Shown here in pieces: positions 1 through 5,753 of a DNA stretch of 5,753 nucleotides. The notes below the pieces were generated by a model. The model made no database searches. It was not told the DNA's origin and was given only the letters and a program-made list of their open reading frames with translations. Source of the DNA: Thermoplasmata archaeon (lineage in GTDB: Archaea > Thermoplasmatota > E2 > UBA202 > JdFR-43); contig QMSU01000082.1 in assembly GCA_003650975.1 (NCBI GenBank), positions 1-5,753 of the forward strand, written 5' to 3'. Numbering within the stretch: the stretch's first letter is position 1; every line of letters begins with the position of its first letter. The position numbers and the translations under genes were made by a program.

Positions 1-1188
<1,188 letters not shown>

Positions 1189-1227
1189 TGGGTGCACGGA
1201 GCAACTACCCTGGCATTCCGCACCTGT

Positions 1228-1246
1228 CCCTCTTTCCCTTTTTATC
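1228..1246 (+). terminator. T-rich termination tract after the Cdc48 gene
   Basis: A pyrimidine-rich stretch ending in TTTTTAT lies about 40 bases past the Cdc48 stop. No stem-loop precedes it. Archaeal RNA polymerase can terminate on T-rich tracts alone, so this is a plausible but unproven terminator. Confidence 0.4.
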
Positions 1247-1249
1247 ACC

Positions 1250-1265
1250 AATAAACATTAAAATT
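1250..1265 (+). promoter_or_regulatory. Probable TATA promoter of the ubiD-trmY-UPF0147 group
   Basis: An AT-rich element (AATAAACATTAAAATT) is centred about 27 bases before the UbiD ATG at 1284. No Shine-Dalgarno is visible between it and the ATG. This spacing predicts a transcript that starts at or within a few bases of the ATG, i.e. a leaderless mRNA. The match to a canonical TATA box is only moderate. Confidence 0.5.
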
Positions 1266-1283
1266 GCGACACGATAACCGTAT

Positions 1284-2552
1284 ATGAAATTCAGGGAGTA
1301 TATCGAGTACCTGGACAAGAGGAAGAAACTCGTCCATATCAAGAGGGAGGTGAGTGTGGAGTACGAGATAGCCACGCTCATGAAGATGCTCGACGGAAAG
1401 CCGCTGCTCTTTGAACATGTCTCCGGGTATGACATGCCGGTTGCAGCCAACATATGCAGCAGCAGAAGCCTGGTTGCAGGTGGGCTTCAGATTGCTGAGA
1501 AGGAATTGATTTCCCACATGATACAGGCCATAGACCACCCCGTTGAACCCGAGGTGAGGGAGGCGGAGGGCTACGAACCCCTCCAGAGCCTGGATGACCT
1601 TCCCATTTTGCTCCACTATCCCCTCGATGGGGGGAAATACATTTCCTCCGCCATTGTGGTTGCCCGCGATAATGAATACGGGCTGAATGCATCGTATCAC
1701 CGCATGATGGTGGTGGGGAGCGACCGTGTGGTGATGCGCATCCTCCCCCGGGATTTCAATACCTACCTTGAACGGGGCCTCAGGGAATTTGCCATCTGCA
1801 TCGGCAATCCCATTTCAGTTGCCATTGCCTCGGCCATCTCAATGCCCGCAGAAACAAACGAGCTTGCCATCGCCAACGCGCTCCATCCATCACCCCTGAT
1901 GCAGATTGATGGCCACACGGTACCGGAGGCGGAGATTGTCATGATTGCGGAAATCACCGATGAAATGCATGATGAGGGACCGTTCCTGGATCTTACCGAA
2001 ACACCCGATATTGTGCGGAAGCAGCGGGTGGCACGGATAACGAAGATATATGCAAAAAAGGATGCGGTGTACCACGCCCTGCTTCCCGGGGGGCTGGAGC
2101 ACAAAACACTCATGGGCACCCCGAAGGAACCCACCATATTTCACGAGGTTTCCAAGGTGTGCGACGTGAAGGATGTGCATATTACGCCCGGAGGCTGTTC
2201 ATGGCTCCACGCGGTGGTGAGCATCCACAAACGGCATGAGGACGACGGCAGGAAGGCCATTGAGGCGGCATTTCGGGGACATAAATCCATGAAGCATGTG
2301 TTTGTGGTGGATGATGACATCGATATCAGCGACTGGATGCAGGTGGAGTGGGCCATGGCCACCCGATTCCAGGGGAGCAAGGACATGATCATCACCCATG
2401 CGAAGGGCTCATCTCTCGACCCATCAGCGGATCCGGTGACACGGGAGACCACCAAAATAGGCTTCGATTTAACCATCCCCTGGGATAAGGAGAGAGAACA
2501 CTTCAAAAAACCTGATTTGCCCATGAAACTGAATCCCGATGATTACCTCTAG
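1284..2552 (+). CDS. UbiD-family prenyl-FMN decarboxylase, candidate anhydromevalonate phosphate decarboxylase
   Basis: A 422-residue UbiD-family (de)carboxylase; these enzymes use prenylated FMN and a divalent metal. Visible signatures are NASYHR at 135-140, NELAIANAL at 192-200, VPEAEIVM at 213-220 and EGPFLD at 231-236. By family alignment from memory, Arg140, Glu231 and Asp236 form the catalytic E(D)-R-E network, with Asp where fungal Fdc1 has Glu. Asn135 and Glu193 are likely metal ligands. About 420 residues is the size I associate with archaeal enzymes, shorter than E. coli UbiD (about 497). In many archaea this family converts trans-anhydromevalonate 5-phosphate to isopentenyl phosphate in the modified mevalonate pathway. 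That role is inferred: no other gene of the pathway and no UbiX prenyltransferase lie in the window. ATG 1284 is chosen because MKFREYIEYL is a typical family N-terminus. The 3' end overlaps trmY by 14 bases. Confidence 0.92.
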   Translation: MKFREYIEYLDKRKKLVHIKREVSVEYEIATLMKMLDGKPLLFEHVSGYDMPVAANICSSRSLVAGGLQIAEKELISHMIQAIDHPVEPEVREAEGYEPLQSLDDLPILLHYPLDGGKYISSAIVVARDNEYGLNASYHRMMVVGSDRVVMRILPRDFNTYLERGLREFAICIGNPISVAIASAISMPAETNELAIANALHPSPLMQIDGHTVPEAEIVMIAEITDEMHDEGPFLDLTETPDIVRKQRVARITKIYAKKDAVYHALLPGGLEHKTLMGTPKEPTIFHEVSKVCDVKDVHITPGGCSWLHAVVSIHKRHEDDGRKAIEAAFRGHKSMKHVFVVDDDIDISDWMQVEWAMATRFQGSKDMIITHAKGSSLDPSADPVTRETTKIGFDLTIPWDKEREHFKKPDLPMKLNPDDYL

Positions 2553-3144
2553 GCACTTTTACGTGAAGTCGCATGCAGTCACCACGCCGGAGATACACAT
2601 GAACGACCTGCCTGGCTCGGCAGGAAGGCTGGACGTGGTGGCCCGGTGCATCAATGCCGCATTCTGGCGCTCGTACGGGATACGGGAGGATGTGGTGTTT
2701 CATACCATTCTCCACGGGCCGCCGGAACCGCCGGTCTATATCCGGCTGGAAGGAACGCGGCTGAGAAAGGTTTCTCCCGATGAGCGAAACATTGCCATAT
2801 TCATCCGCAAGGCGCTGGAGCGCATGCGGCAGGGGAAGGAGGTGGAATCAACACCCGGCATATTTGTGAGCAGAACGCATTTTGGCCAGCTGCTGAAGGA
2901 ATACCGGGACAGGGACCTGTATATGCTGGATGAGGAAGGGGAGCCCTTTGAGCATGTGCGTATGGGTGAGAAACCGTTTTTTTTCCTTGGCGACAACATG
3001 GATCTGGAGGAAGAGGAAAAAGAACTGCTGGAGGAATACGGTGCGACACCCATTTCCCTAGGTTCCGCTTCCTATCTGAGCAGCCACTGCATCACTGTGC
3101 TGAACTGGCTGATGGACAGAATAAACAACGGAAACATTTTTTAG
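2539..3144 (+). CDS. trmY: TrmY, tRNA (pseudouridine-54 N1)-methyltransferase
   Basis: A 201-residue SPOUT-class methyltransferase of the TrmY/DUF358 family. It transfers a methyl group from S-adenosylmethionine to N1 of pseudouridine 54 in the T-loop of archaeal tRNAs, giving m1-pseudouridine in place of bacterial m5U54. Family motifs run in order: TTPEIHMNDLPGSAGRLD at 15-32, SPDERN at 79-84, STPGIFVSR at 104-112, the strand FFFLGDN at 147-153, ISLG at 172-175 and SYLSSHCITVLNWLMD at 178-193. The last three correspond to the trefoil-knot SAM-binding region. Length fits the family (about 200). Its ATG lies inside the end of the UbiD gene in another frame, with no clear Shine-Dalgarno, which suggests translational coupling. 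Later in-frame starts would remove the first beta strand (HFYVKSH), so 2539 is preferred. Confidence 0.94.
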   Translation: MITSRHFYVKSHAVTTPEIHMNDLPGSAGRLDVVARCINAAFWRSYGIREDVVFHTILHGPPEPPVYIRLEGTRLRKVSPDERNIAIFIRKALERMRQGKEVESTPGIFVSRTHFGQLLKEYRDRDLYMLDEEGEPFEHVRMGEKPFFFLGDNMDLEEEEKELLEEYGATPISLGSASYLSSHCITVLNWLMDRINNGNIF

Positions 3145-3172
3145 GGGGATTGCATTACACTACCAATTTTTG

Positions 3173-3178
3173 GGTGAT
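3173..3178 (+). promoter_or_regulatory. Shine-Dalgarno GGTGAT that decides the UPF0147 start
   Basis: GGTGAT can pair with the usual archaeal 16S rRNA 3' end (AUCACC) and ends three bases before ATG 3182. It overlaps the alternative in-frame TTG at 3170, so the ATG is the likelier start. Confidence 0.7.
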
Positions 3179-3181
3179 GAT

Positions 3182-3439
3182 ATGAAAAACGAAAGGTTGA
3201 AGACGGTGCTCAACATGCTGGAAGAACTGGCCGATGATATCTCCGTGCCAAGGAATATCAGAAGGGGCGCAGGAGAGGCAAGGGAGATATTGACAAGGGA
3301 TGAATCGCTGGATGTCACCGTCGCATCTGCCATCTCGCGGCTGGATGAACTGCTGAGCGACCCCAATATCCCCACTCATGGAAGAACGGCCATATGGAAC
3401 ATAATGAGTGCTCTTGAAAGCCTGCTTGCAGCAGAATAA
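3182..3439 (+). CDS. UPF0147 family protein
   Basis: An 85-residue helical protein of the archaeal UPF0147 family, whose function is not established. Diagnostic segments are DDISVPRNIRRGAGEA (18-33) and DPNIPTHGRTAIWNIMSALE (60-79), both typical of the family. There is no signal peptide or membrane segment, so it should be cytosolic. A TTG at 3170 would add four residues (MGDD), but the GGTGAT placed for ATG 3182 makes the shorter form more likely. It lies 37 bases after trmY with no clear TATA box between them, so it is probably cotranscribed with ubiD and trmY. It converges with the minus-strand small protein gene, with only 24 bases between their stops. Confidence 0.9.
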   Translation: MKNERLKTVLNMLEELADDISVPRNIRRGAGEAREILTRDESLDVTVASAISRLDELLSDPNIPTHGRTAIWNIMSALESLLAAE

Positions 3440-3463
3440 AAAAATATAGAAGAGGGAAGAGAA
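3438..3463 (-). terminator. T-run terminator of the 67-residue protein gene
   Basis: Read on the minus strand, the bases after the stop are pyrimidine-rich and end in seven consecutive T (3444 to 3438), a typical archaeal termination signal. The run overlaps the UPF0147 stop codon, so the convergent genes are packed to the limit. Confidence 0.5.
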
Positions 3464-3667
3464 TTACTTCTTCTTCAAGAATGGCAGACCGGTTCTCGGG
3501 TTTTCTACAACCTTGTATCCCTTCGGCAGGTCACACTGCTTGCCACTCTTCGGTTTTCGTGCGCTGAAGAAGTAAATTGTCTGGTTCTTTCCTCCCTTGA
3601 GCTTTACGCTTCTGGTATAGAGGGTGTATTTTTTTCCGCTTTTCTTGCTTTTATATTCGTAGGCCAT
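3464..3667 (-). CDS. Small basic archaeal protein of unknown function (67 aa)
   Basis: I recall similar short proteins from euryarchaea but know no function. It has 16 lysines and 3 arginines against 3 acidic residues, plus 6 tyrosines, so it is strongly basic and could bind nucleic acid or the ribosome; that is inference from composition only. Sequence blocks are a Lys/Tyr-rich N-terminus, VKLKGGKNQTIYFFSARKPK (21-40), which looks like a beta hairpin, and a C-terminal GYKVVENPRTGLPFLKKK (50-67). It has a single cysteine (45) and no metal motif. It is very likely a real gene: it has GGAGG eight bases before the ATG, a TATA-like ATTTAAAT about 40 bases before it, and a T-run after the stop. 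It follows purN on the same strand after 56 bases. Confidence 0.85.
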   Translation of the reverse strand: MAYEYKSKKSGKKYTLYTRSVKLKGGKNQTIYFFSARKPKSGKQCDLPKGYKVVENPRTGLPFLKKK

Positions 3668-3675
3668 TTTTACCG

Positions 3676-3680
3676 CCTCC
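3676..3680 (-). promoter_or_regulatory. Shine-Dalgarno GGAGG of the 67-residue protein gene
   Basis: GGAGG on the minus strand lies eight bases before ATG 3667. It is the strongest ribosome binding site in the window, which suggests efficient translation of this small protein. Confidence 0.8.
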
Positions 3681-3702
3681 GTTACACATATGTATTAGGA
3701 GA

Positions 3703-3716
3703 ATTTAAATCCTTCG
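3703..3716 (-). promoter_or_regulatory. TATA/BRE promoter of the 67-residue protein gene
   Basis: Read on the minus strand, CGAAGG (BRE-like) is followed directly by the palindromic ATTTAAAT. A start about 25 bases downstream would fall near 3680, giving a leader of about 14 bases that just includes the GGAGG. The gene can therefore be transcribed independently of purN. Confidence 0.6.
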
Positions 3717-3723
3717 ATATTTT

Positions 3724-4377
3724 TCAGTATCCTTCAGAGTAAAATACGTCCGGGTACTGATGTGTGCCGAGCCAGGTGTCTCCGGGGAGTATTTTCACCC
3801 TCCTCCCCTCTATTACAAGCCGTTTTTTCTCGAAGAGATCAATGCTCCTCGGGAGAATCTGGTGCTCCACTTTGAGTATCCTCTCTGCAAGAGTATCCCT
3901 TGTGTCACCCTCCTTCACCCTCACGGCGGCCTGAAGAATGATGGGGCCGTGGTCGGTCTCCTCGTCCATGAAATGCGTGGTGCAGCCGGTGAGTTTTACG
4001 CCGTAGGCAAGTGCCTGCCCCTGACCGTCCAGTCCCTTGAATGAGGGCAGAAGCGCCGGGTGAATGTTTATCAATCTCCCGTACCATCTTCGTATAAACC
4101 ACGGCGAGAGAATGCGCATATATCCTGCCCCCACCGCAAGCTCCACCCCCGCATCCCTGAACAGTTCATCGATACGTCTCTCATGCTCCTCTTTATCAGA
4201 GGCATCAACGAAATGCGCAGCAATGCCGTGGGTTCTCGCACGTGAAAGGGCATATGCACGCTCATTATCACTCACCACCACCGCCACTTCGGCATGTATC
4301 AGGCCACCTTCGCAGGCATCAATGATTGCCTGCAGGTTGGTCCCGCCGCCGGAAGCAAGCACACCCACACGGAGCAT
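3724..4377 (-). CDS. purN: PurN, phosphoribosylglycinamide formyltransferase
   Basis: A 217-residue GAR transformylase (E. coli enzyme 212). It transfers the formyl group of 10-formyltetrahydrofolate to glycinamide ribonucleotide, the third step of de novo IMP synthesis, in the cytosol. The N-terminal phosphate-binding loop is SGGGTN (9-14). GAGYMRILS lies at 83-91. The catalytic segment NIHPALLPSFKG begins at 104, with Asn104 and His106, and the second catalytic segment DEETDHGPIILQ (138-149) carries Asp142; these match Asn106, His108 and Asp144 of the E. coli enzyme. His135 lies in GCTTHF. All catalytic residues are intact. The start MLRVGVLASGG fits the family. No other pur gene is in the window. 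No Shine-Dalgarno precedes the ATG, while a TATA-like element lies about 25 bases upstream, so the mRNA is probably leaderless. Confidence 0.96.
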   Translation of the reverse strand: MLRVGVLASGGGTNLQAIIDACEGGLIHAEVAVVVSDNERAYALSRARTHGIAAHFVDASDKEEHERRIDELFRDAGVELAVGAGYMRILSPWFIRRWYGRLINIHPALLPSFKGLDGQGQALAYGVKLTGCTTHFMDEETDHGPIILQAAVRVKEGDTRDTLAERILKVEHQILPRSIDLFEKKRLVIEGRRVKILPGDTWLGTHQYPDVFYSEGY

Positions 4378-4395
4378 AGTGATAAAGGCTCACGC

Positions 4396-4407
4396 CCATA
4401 AATGTGT
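4396..4407 (-). promoter_or_regulatory. TATA promoter of purN
   Basis: On the minus strand CACATTTATGGG lies centred about 25 bases before the purN ATG (4377), with an A-rich stretch upstream that could serve as BRE. Spacing predicts transcription starting at the ATG. Confidence 0.5.
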
Positions 4408-4442
4408 TTTTGTGGGGGCATCCATCATCCACCGGCACCGTC

Positions 4443-4511
4443 ATGGCAAGAAAATACCGCATGTGCACATCCTGCTCACCAGGATTTCCCTATTCAGAAA
4501 AGGAGAGATAA
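4443..4511 (+). CDS. Possible 22-residue CxxC microprotein (weak)
   Basis: An ATG opens a 22-codon frame starting MARKYRMCTSCSPG, basic at the N-terminus with one CxxC pair, ending in TAA. There is no Shine-Dalgarno in front of it. A TATA-like CATAAATG at 4398-4405 could give a leader of roughly 15 bases. Nothing but this composition supports it, and a 22-codon frame can occur by chance. The left arm of an inverted repeat falls inside it. Confidence 0.15.
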   Translation: MARKYRMCTSCSPGFPYSEKER

Positions 4512-4529
4512 AAGAACACATGGTGAGCA
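4473..4529. repeat. 9-bp perfect inverted repeat, 39-base loop
   Basis: TGCTCACCA (4473-4481) is the exact reverse complement of TGGTGAGCA (4521-4529). A 10-base perfect palindrome ATGTGCACAT (4461-4470) lies just upstream. Function unknown. Confidence 0.6.
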
Positions 4530-4549
4530 TATCCCAAATTGCCCTCTTT

Positions 4550-4579
4550 CATTTCTTCACCGGAAAATATGAAGAAGTG
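4550..4579. repeat. 9-bp stem-loop with 12-base loop
   Basis: CATTTCTTC (4550-4558) can pair with GAAGAAGTG (4571-4579) with one G-U wobble, leaving a 12-base loop. No T-run follows on either strand, so it does not look like a terminator. Confidence 0.45.
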
Positions 4580-4640
4580 TGTATGATATACATTTCCGCG
4601 CATGCTCTGGGGCTGGTCAATCTGACAGCCTTGCCACACC

Positions 4641-4656
4641 AAAATATCTTTTAATG
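4641..4656 (+). promoter_or_regulatory. TATA-like element before the 13-bp inverted repeat
   Basis: AAAATATCTTTTAATG lies centred about 26 bases before base 4676, with CACACC just upstream. That is the archaeal TATA-to-start distance for a transcript beginning at the left arm of the inverted repeat. AT-rich intergenic DNA gives such matches often. Confidence 0.3.
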
Positions 4657-4675
4657 AGAAATGGATATACTGTGT

Positions 4676-4734
4676 GGGAATTGGAGAGTTCGCCTTACAA
4701 AATGAAAGGTCTCTACCCCACCTCTCCAATTCCC
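4676..4734 (+). ncRNA. Candidate small structured RNA with a 13-bp closing stem
   Basis: GGGAATTGGAGAG (4676-4688) is the exact reverse complement of CTCTCCAATTCCC (4722-4734), with a 33-base loop. Inside the loop GCCTT (4692-4696) can pair with AAGGT (4706-4710, one G-U), making a two-tier hairpin. A TATA-like element is placed for a start at the first base of the stem. The T-rich TCTTATTATG follows the right arm. I see no tRNA T-loop, no C/D boxes and no ACA box. It could instead be a DNA-level regulatory repeat. Strand is chosen from the upstream TATA-like element. Confidence 0.3.
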
Positions 4735-4763
4735 TCTTATTATGTAAAGGGTTGCAGCCTAAT

Positions 4764-4801
4764 ATTGTTAATGGAGAACAAAATTGTTTTCCCTCAACAA
4801 T
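4764..4801. promoter_or_regulatory. Possible operator: ATTGTT/AACAAT cluster upstream of the PAC2 promoter
   Basis: ATTGTT occurs at 4764-4769 and 4783-4788, and its reverse complement AACAAT at 4796-4801. The middle copy sits in a dyad: GGAGAACAA (4773-4781), two bases, then TTGTTTTCC (4784-4792), imperfect at one position. The cluster ends just before the BRE/TATA of the PAC2 gene, where an archaeal regulator could bind. Confidence 0.3.
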
Positions 4802-4804
4802 CGT

Positions 4805-4824
4805 ACCAAAAGGACTATAAATTT
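4805..4824 (+). promoter_or_regulatory. BRE/TATA promoter of the PAC2 gene
   Basis: ACCAAAAGG (BRE-like) is followed by TATAAATTT at 4816-4824, the best TATA box in the window. Its spacing to ATG 4842 puts the transcript start at or next to the ATG, and no convincing Shine-Dalgarno is present, so the mRNA is likely leaderless. Confidence 0.7.
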
Positions 4825-4841
4825 ACTTCAGATGGATTGTC

Positions 4842-5600
4842 ATGAATGAAATAGAGGTTCATGAATATGGAGAGAGAAATCTCGAAAACGCCCTTGTGAT
4901 CACCGGGTTCCCCACCGTGGGACTGGTGGGCACCATCGCCAGCAAATTCGTGGTTGAAAGTTTGAAGTTGCAGGTTACCGCCTCCTTCCTGTCAGACTAT
5001 TTTCCCCCTCTGAGTGTCATTTCAAACCGTGAGCCGTATCCCATGGTACGGGCATACGCAGGCGAGAAGAAATGCGGACCGAACGGGACCTGCGAGCAGC
5101 TCATCACCATCCTCTCCGAACTTCCTCTCAATCCCGTGGTACTGCGCCCGCTGGCAAACACCGTACTTGACTGGTGCGCAGCCCATCACTGCAAGGTCAT
5201 CGTATGCGTGGAGGGGTTTAACATCGGCGGGGCAGTGGACGAGGTGCCGTTGATAGGGGTGGGGAGTACCGAAAATGCCCGGAGACTCTTGAAAAAGTAC
5301 GATATTGAGGAGATGCAGGAGGGCATGGTGAGCGGTCTTTCCGGCGTACTGCTCTACGAGGGAAAAAAGAGGGATTTTGACGTGGCCTGTGTGCTCGCCG
5401 GGACGCACACCGATTTTCCGGATGCCAAGGCTGCGGCAAAGGTTCTCGAGGTGGTCAACCAGATGCTTCCTGAGATTGAGATAGACCCCGAGCCGCTCTA
5501 CCGCCAGGCAGAGGAGATAGAAAAGCAGATAAAGGCGCAGATGGAGAAAGCAAAGCCCACACCCTCAGCATATGCAGAAACTCCCATGATGTATGGATAG
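4842..5600 (+). CDS. PAC2-family proteasome assembly chaperone homologue with HbYX-like tail
   Basis: A 252-residue PAC2-family protein, related to eukaryotic Pba1/Pba2 (PAC1/PAC2) and archaeal PbaA/PbaB. Family features are GFPTVGLVGTIASKF (22-36), GVGSTENARRLL (139-150), MVSGLSGVLLYEG (162-174) and the segment THTDFPDAKAAAKVLEVVNQ (188-207). A charged helix at about 217-237 (AEEIEKQIKAQMEKAK) is likely coiled coil, and a short Pro/Ala linker follows. The last residues are PMMYG, so the C-terminus reads Met-Tyr-Gly, which fits hydrophobic-Tyr-X. In PbaA and Pba1-Pba2 such a tail inserts into pockets of the 20S alpha ring. A proteasome-binding role is inferred from this; some archaeal PAC2 paralogues have no known proteasome role. 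No proteasome gene is in the window. Confidence 0.93.
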   Translation: MNEIEVHEYGERNLENALVITGFPTVGLVGTIASKFVVESLKLQVTASFLSDYFPPLSVISNREPYPMVRAYAGEKKCGPNGTCEQLITILSELPLNPVVLRPLANTVLDWCAAHHCKVIVCVEGFNIGGAVDEVPLIGVGSTENARRLLKKYDIEEMQEGMVSGLSGVLLYEGKKRDFDVACVLAGTHTDFPDAKAAAKVLEVVNQMLPEIEIDPEPLYRQAEEIEKQIKAQMEKAKPTPSAYAETPMMYG

Positions 5601-5616
5601 AAACCATCGAATACGA

Positions 5617-5753
5617 TTATTCTGGAGGAGGTGCTGCTTCCGCAACAGGTGGTGGTGTTTCTGATTCTGCTACCTTTGGAAGGGTGTCAGGAAGCGAGAA
5701 GAATGCAATGATTTCGAGAATTTTTGCGATAAGCAGAATGAGTGCCCCTATCA
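5617..5753 (-). CDS. C-terminal end of a small membrane protein, truncated by the window edge
   Basis: Minus-strand frame open to the window end, with 44 residues visible before the TAA. It starts in a hydrophobic segment (IGALILLIAKILEIIAFFSL), most likely the last membrane helix, followed by PDTLPK and a Pro/Ala/Glu-rich tail ending in APPPE. A terminal helix ending in FFSLP resembles archaeal DUF996-type membrane proteins, but too little is visible to assign it. It converges with the PAC2 gene, with 16 bases between stops. The hydrophobic segment plus biased tail support it over the other frames. Confidence 0.6.
   Translation of the reverse strand, partial: IGALILLIAKILEIIAFFSLPDTLPKVAESETPPPVAEAAPPPE

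Larger units (their letters stand above)
4378..4841. other. 464-base divergent intergenic region, AT-rich and structured
   Basis: This gap separates purN (-) from the PAC2 gene (+) and is far longer than any other gap here. It contains promoters facing both ways, three inverted repeats (4473-4529, 4550-4579, 4676-4734), a cluster of ATTGTT/AACAAT elements (4764-4801) and one short cysteine-containing reading frame (4443-4511). I recognise no protein in the longer frames crossing it and no tRNA. It is visibly more AT-rich than the flanking genes. Confidence 0.7.

Noticed and set aside
1205..1700. Minus-strand frames across the start of the UbiD gene
   Set aside because: They overlap a clear UbiD N-terminus and encode no family I recognise; antisense shadows.
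3170..3181. TTG start for UPF0147 at 3170
   Set aside because: The GGTGAT Shine-Dalgarno lies downstream of this TTG and is placed for ATG 3182; the extra four residues are not needed by the family.
4064..4654. 196-codon plus-strand frame running antisense to purN into the gap, including a 44-codon tail from ATG 4520
   Set aside because: The first part is antisense to conserved PurN. The tail has an AGGAGAG upstream but at 12 bases, and its sequence looks like translated intergenic DNA.
4490..4729. 79-codon minus-strand frame in the gap
   Set aside because: No ribosome binding site, no recognisable motif, and it crosses the inverted repeats.
4676..4734. tRNA gene, from the GGAATTG/CAATTCC acceptor-like ends
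   Set aside because: No T-loop (GTTCRANTC), no anticodon arm and too short for a tRNA.
4676..4734. Miniature transposable element with 13-bp terminal repeats
   Set aside because: No flanking target-site duplication is visible and there is no second copy in the window.
4579..4845. 88-codon plus-strand frame in the gap
   Set aside because: It spans the 13-bp inverted repeat and the PAC2 promoter and ends within the PAC2 start. No domain or plausible start signal is visible.
5607..5618. Short hairpin ATCG-AATA-CGAT between the convergent PAC2 and membrane protein genes as a terminator
   Set aside because: Only 4 bp, with no T-run after it on either strand.

Overview
The window is an archaeal chromosomal segment, most likely euryarchaeal in the broad sense. 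Evidence: a Cdc48/VAT-type double-AAA ATPase, a TrmY-type SPOUT tRNA methyltransferase, a UPF0147 protein and a PAC2-family proteasome chaperone homologue (all archaeal types), BRE/TATA-like promoters about 20-30 bases before starts, and several starts with no leader or Shine-Dalgarno. I cannot fix the order. A UbiD protein resembling the decarboxylase of the AcnX/UbiD-type archaeal mevalonate pathway argues against Thermoplasmatales proper, which are known to use another variant. Coding regions look moderately GC-rich; the 464-base gap between purN and the PAC2 gene is clearly more AT-rich.

Layout. Bases 1-1188 (+): the C-terminal part of a Cdc48 ATPase, cut by the window edge. Bases 1284-3439 (+): a probable operon of a UbiD-family decarboxylase, trmY (overlapping it by 14 bases) and a UPF0147 gene. 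These converge on a minus-strand pair: a 67-residue basic protein (3464-3667) with its own TATA box and Shine-Dalgarno, and purN (3724-4377). Bases 4378-4841 form a divergent intergenic region with three inverted repeats, an ATTGTT/AACAAT cluster and promoters facing both ways. Bases 4842-5600 (+): a PAC2-family protein ending in an HbYX-like tail. Bases 5617-5753 (-): the C-terminal end of a membrane protein, cut by the window edge.

Functionally this is mostly conserved housekeeping: protein unfolding and proteasome assembly (Cdc48, PAC2), a candidate isoprenoid-precursor step (UbiD), tRNA position-54 modification (TrmY) and purine synthesis (PurN). I see no tRNA, rRNA, CRISPR array or mobile element. 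The least explained part is the 4378-4841 gap, where a perfect 13-bp inverted repeat begins about one promoter-length after a TATA-like element and could be a small RNA.
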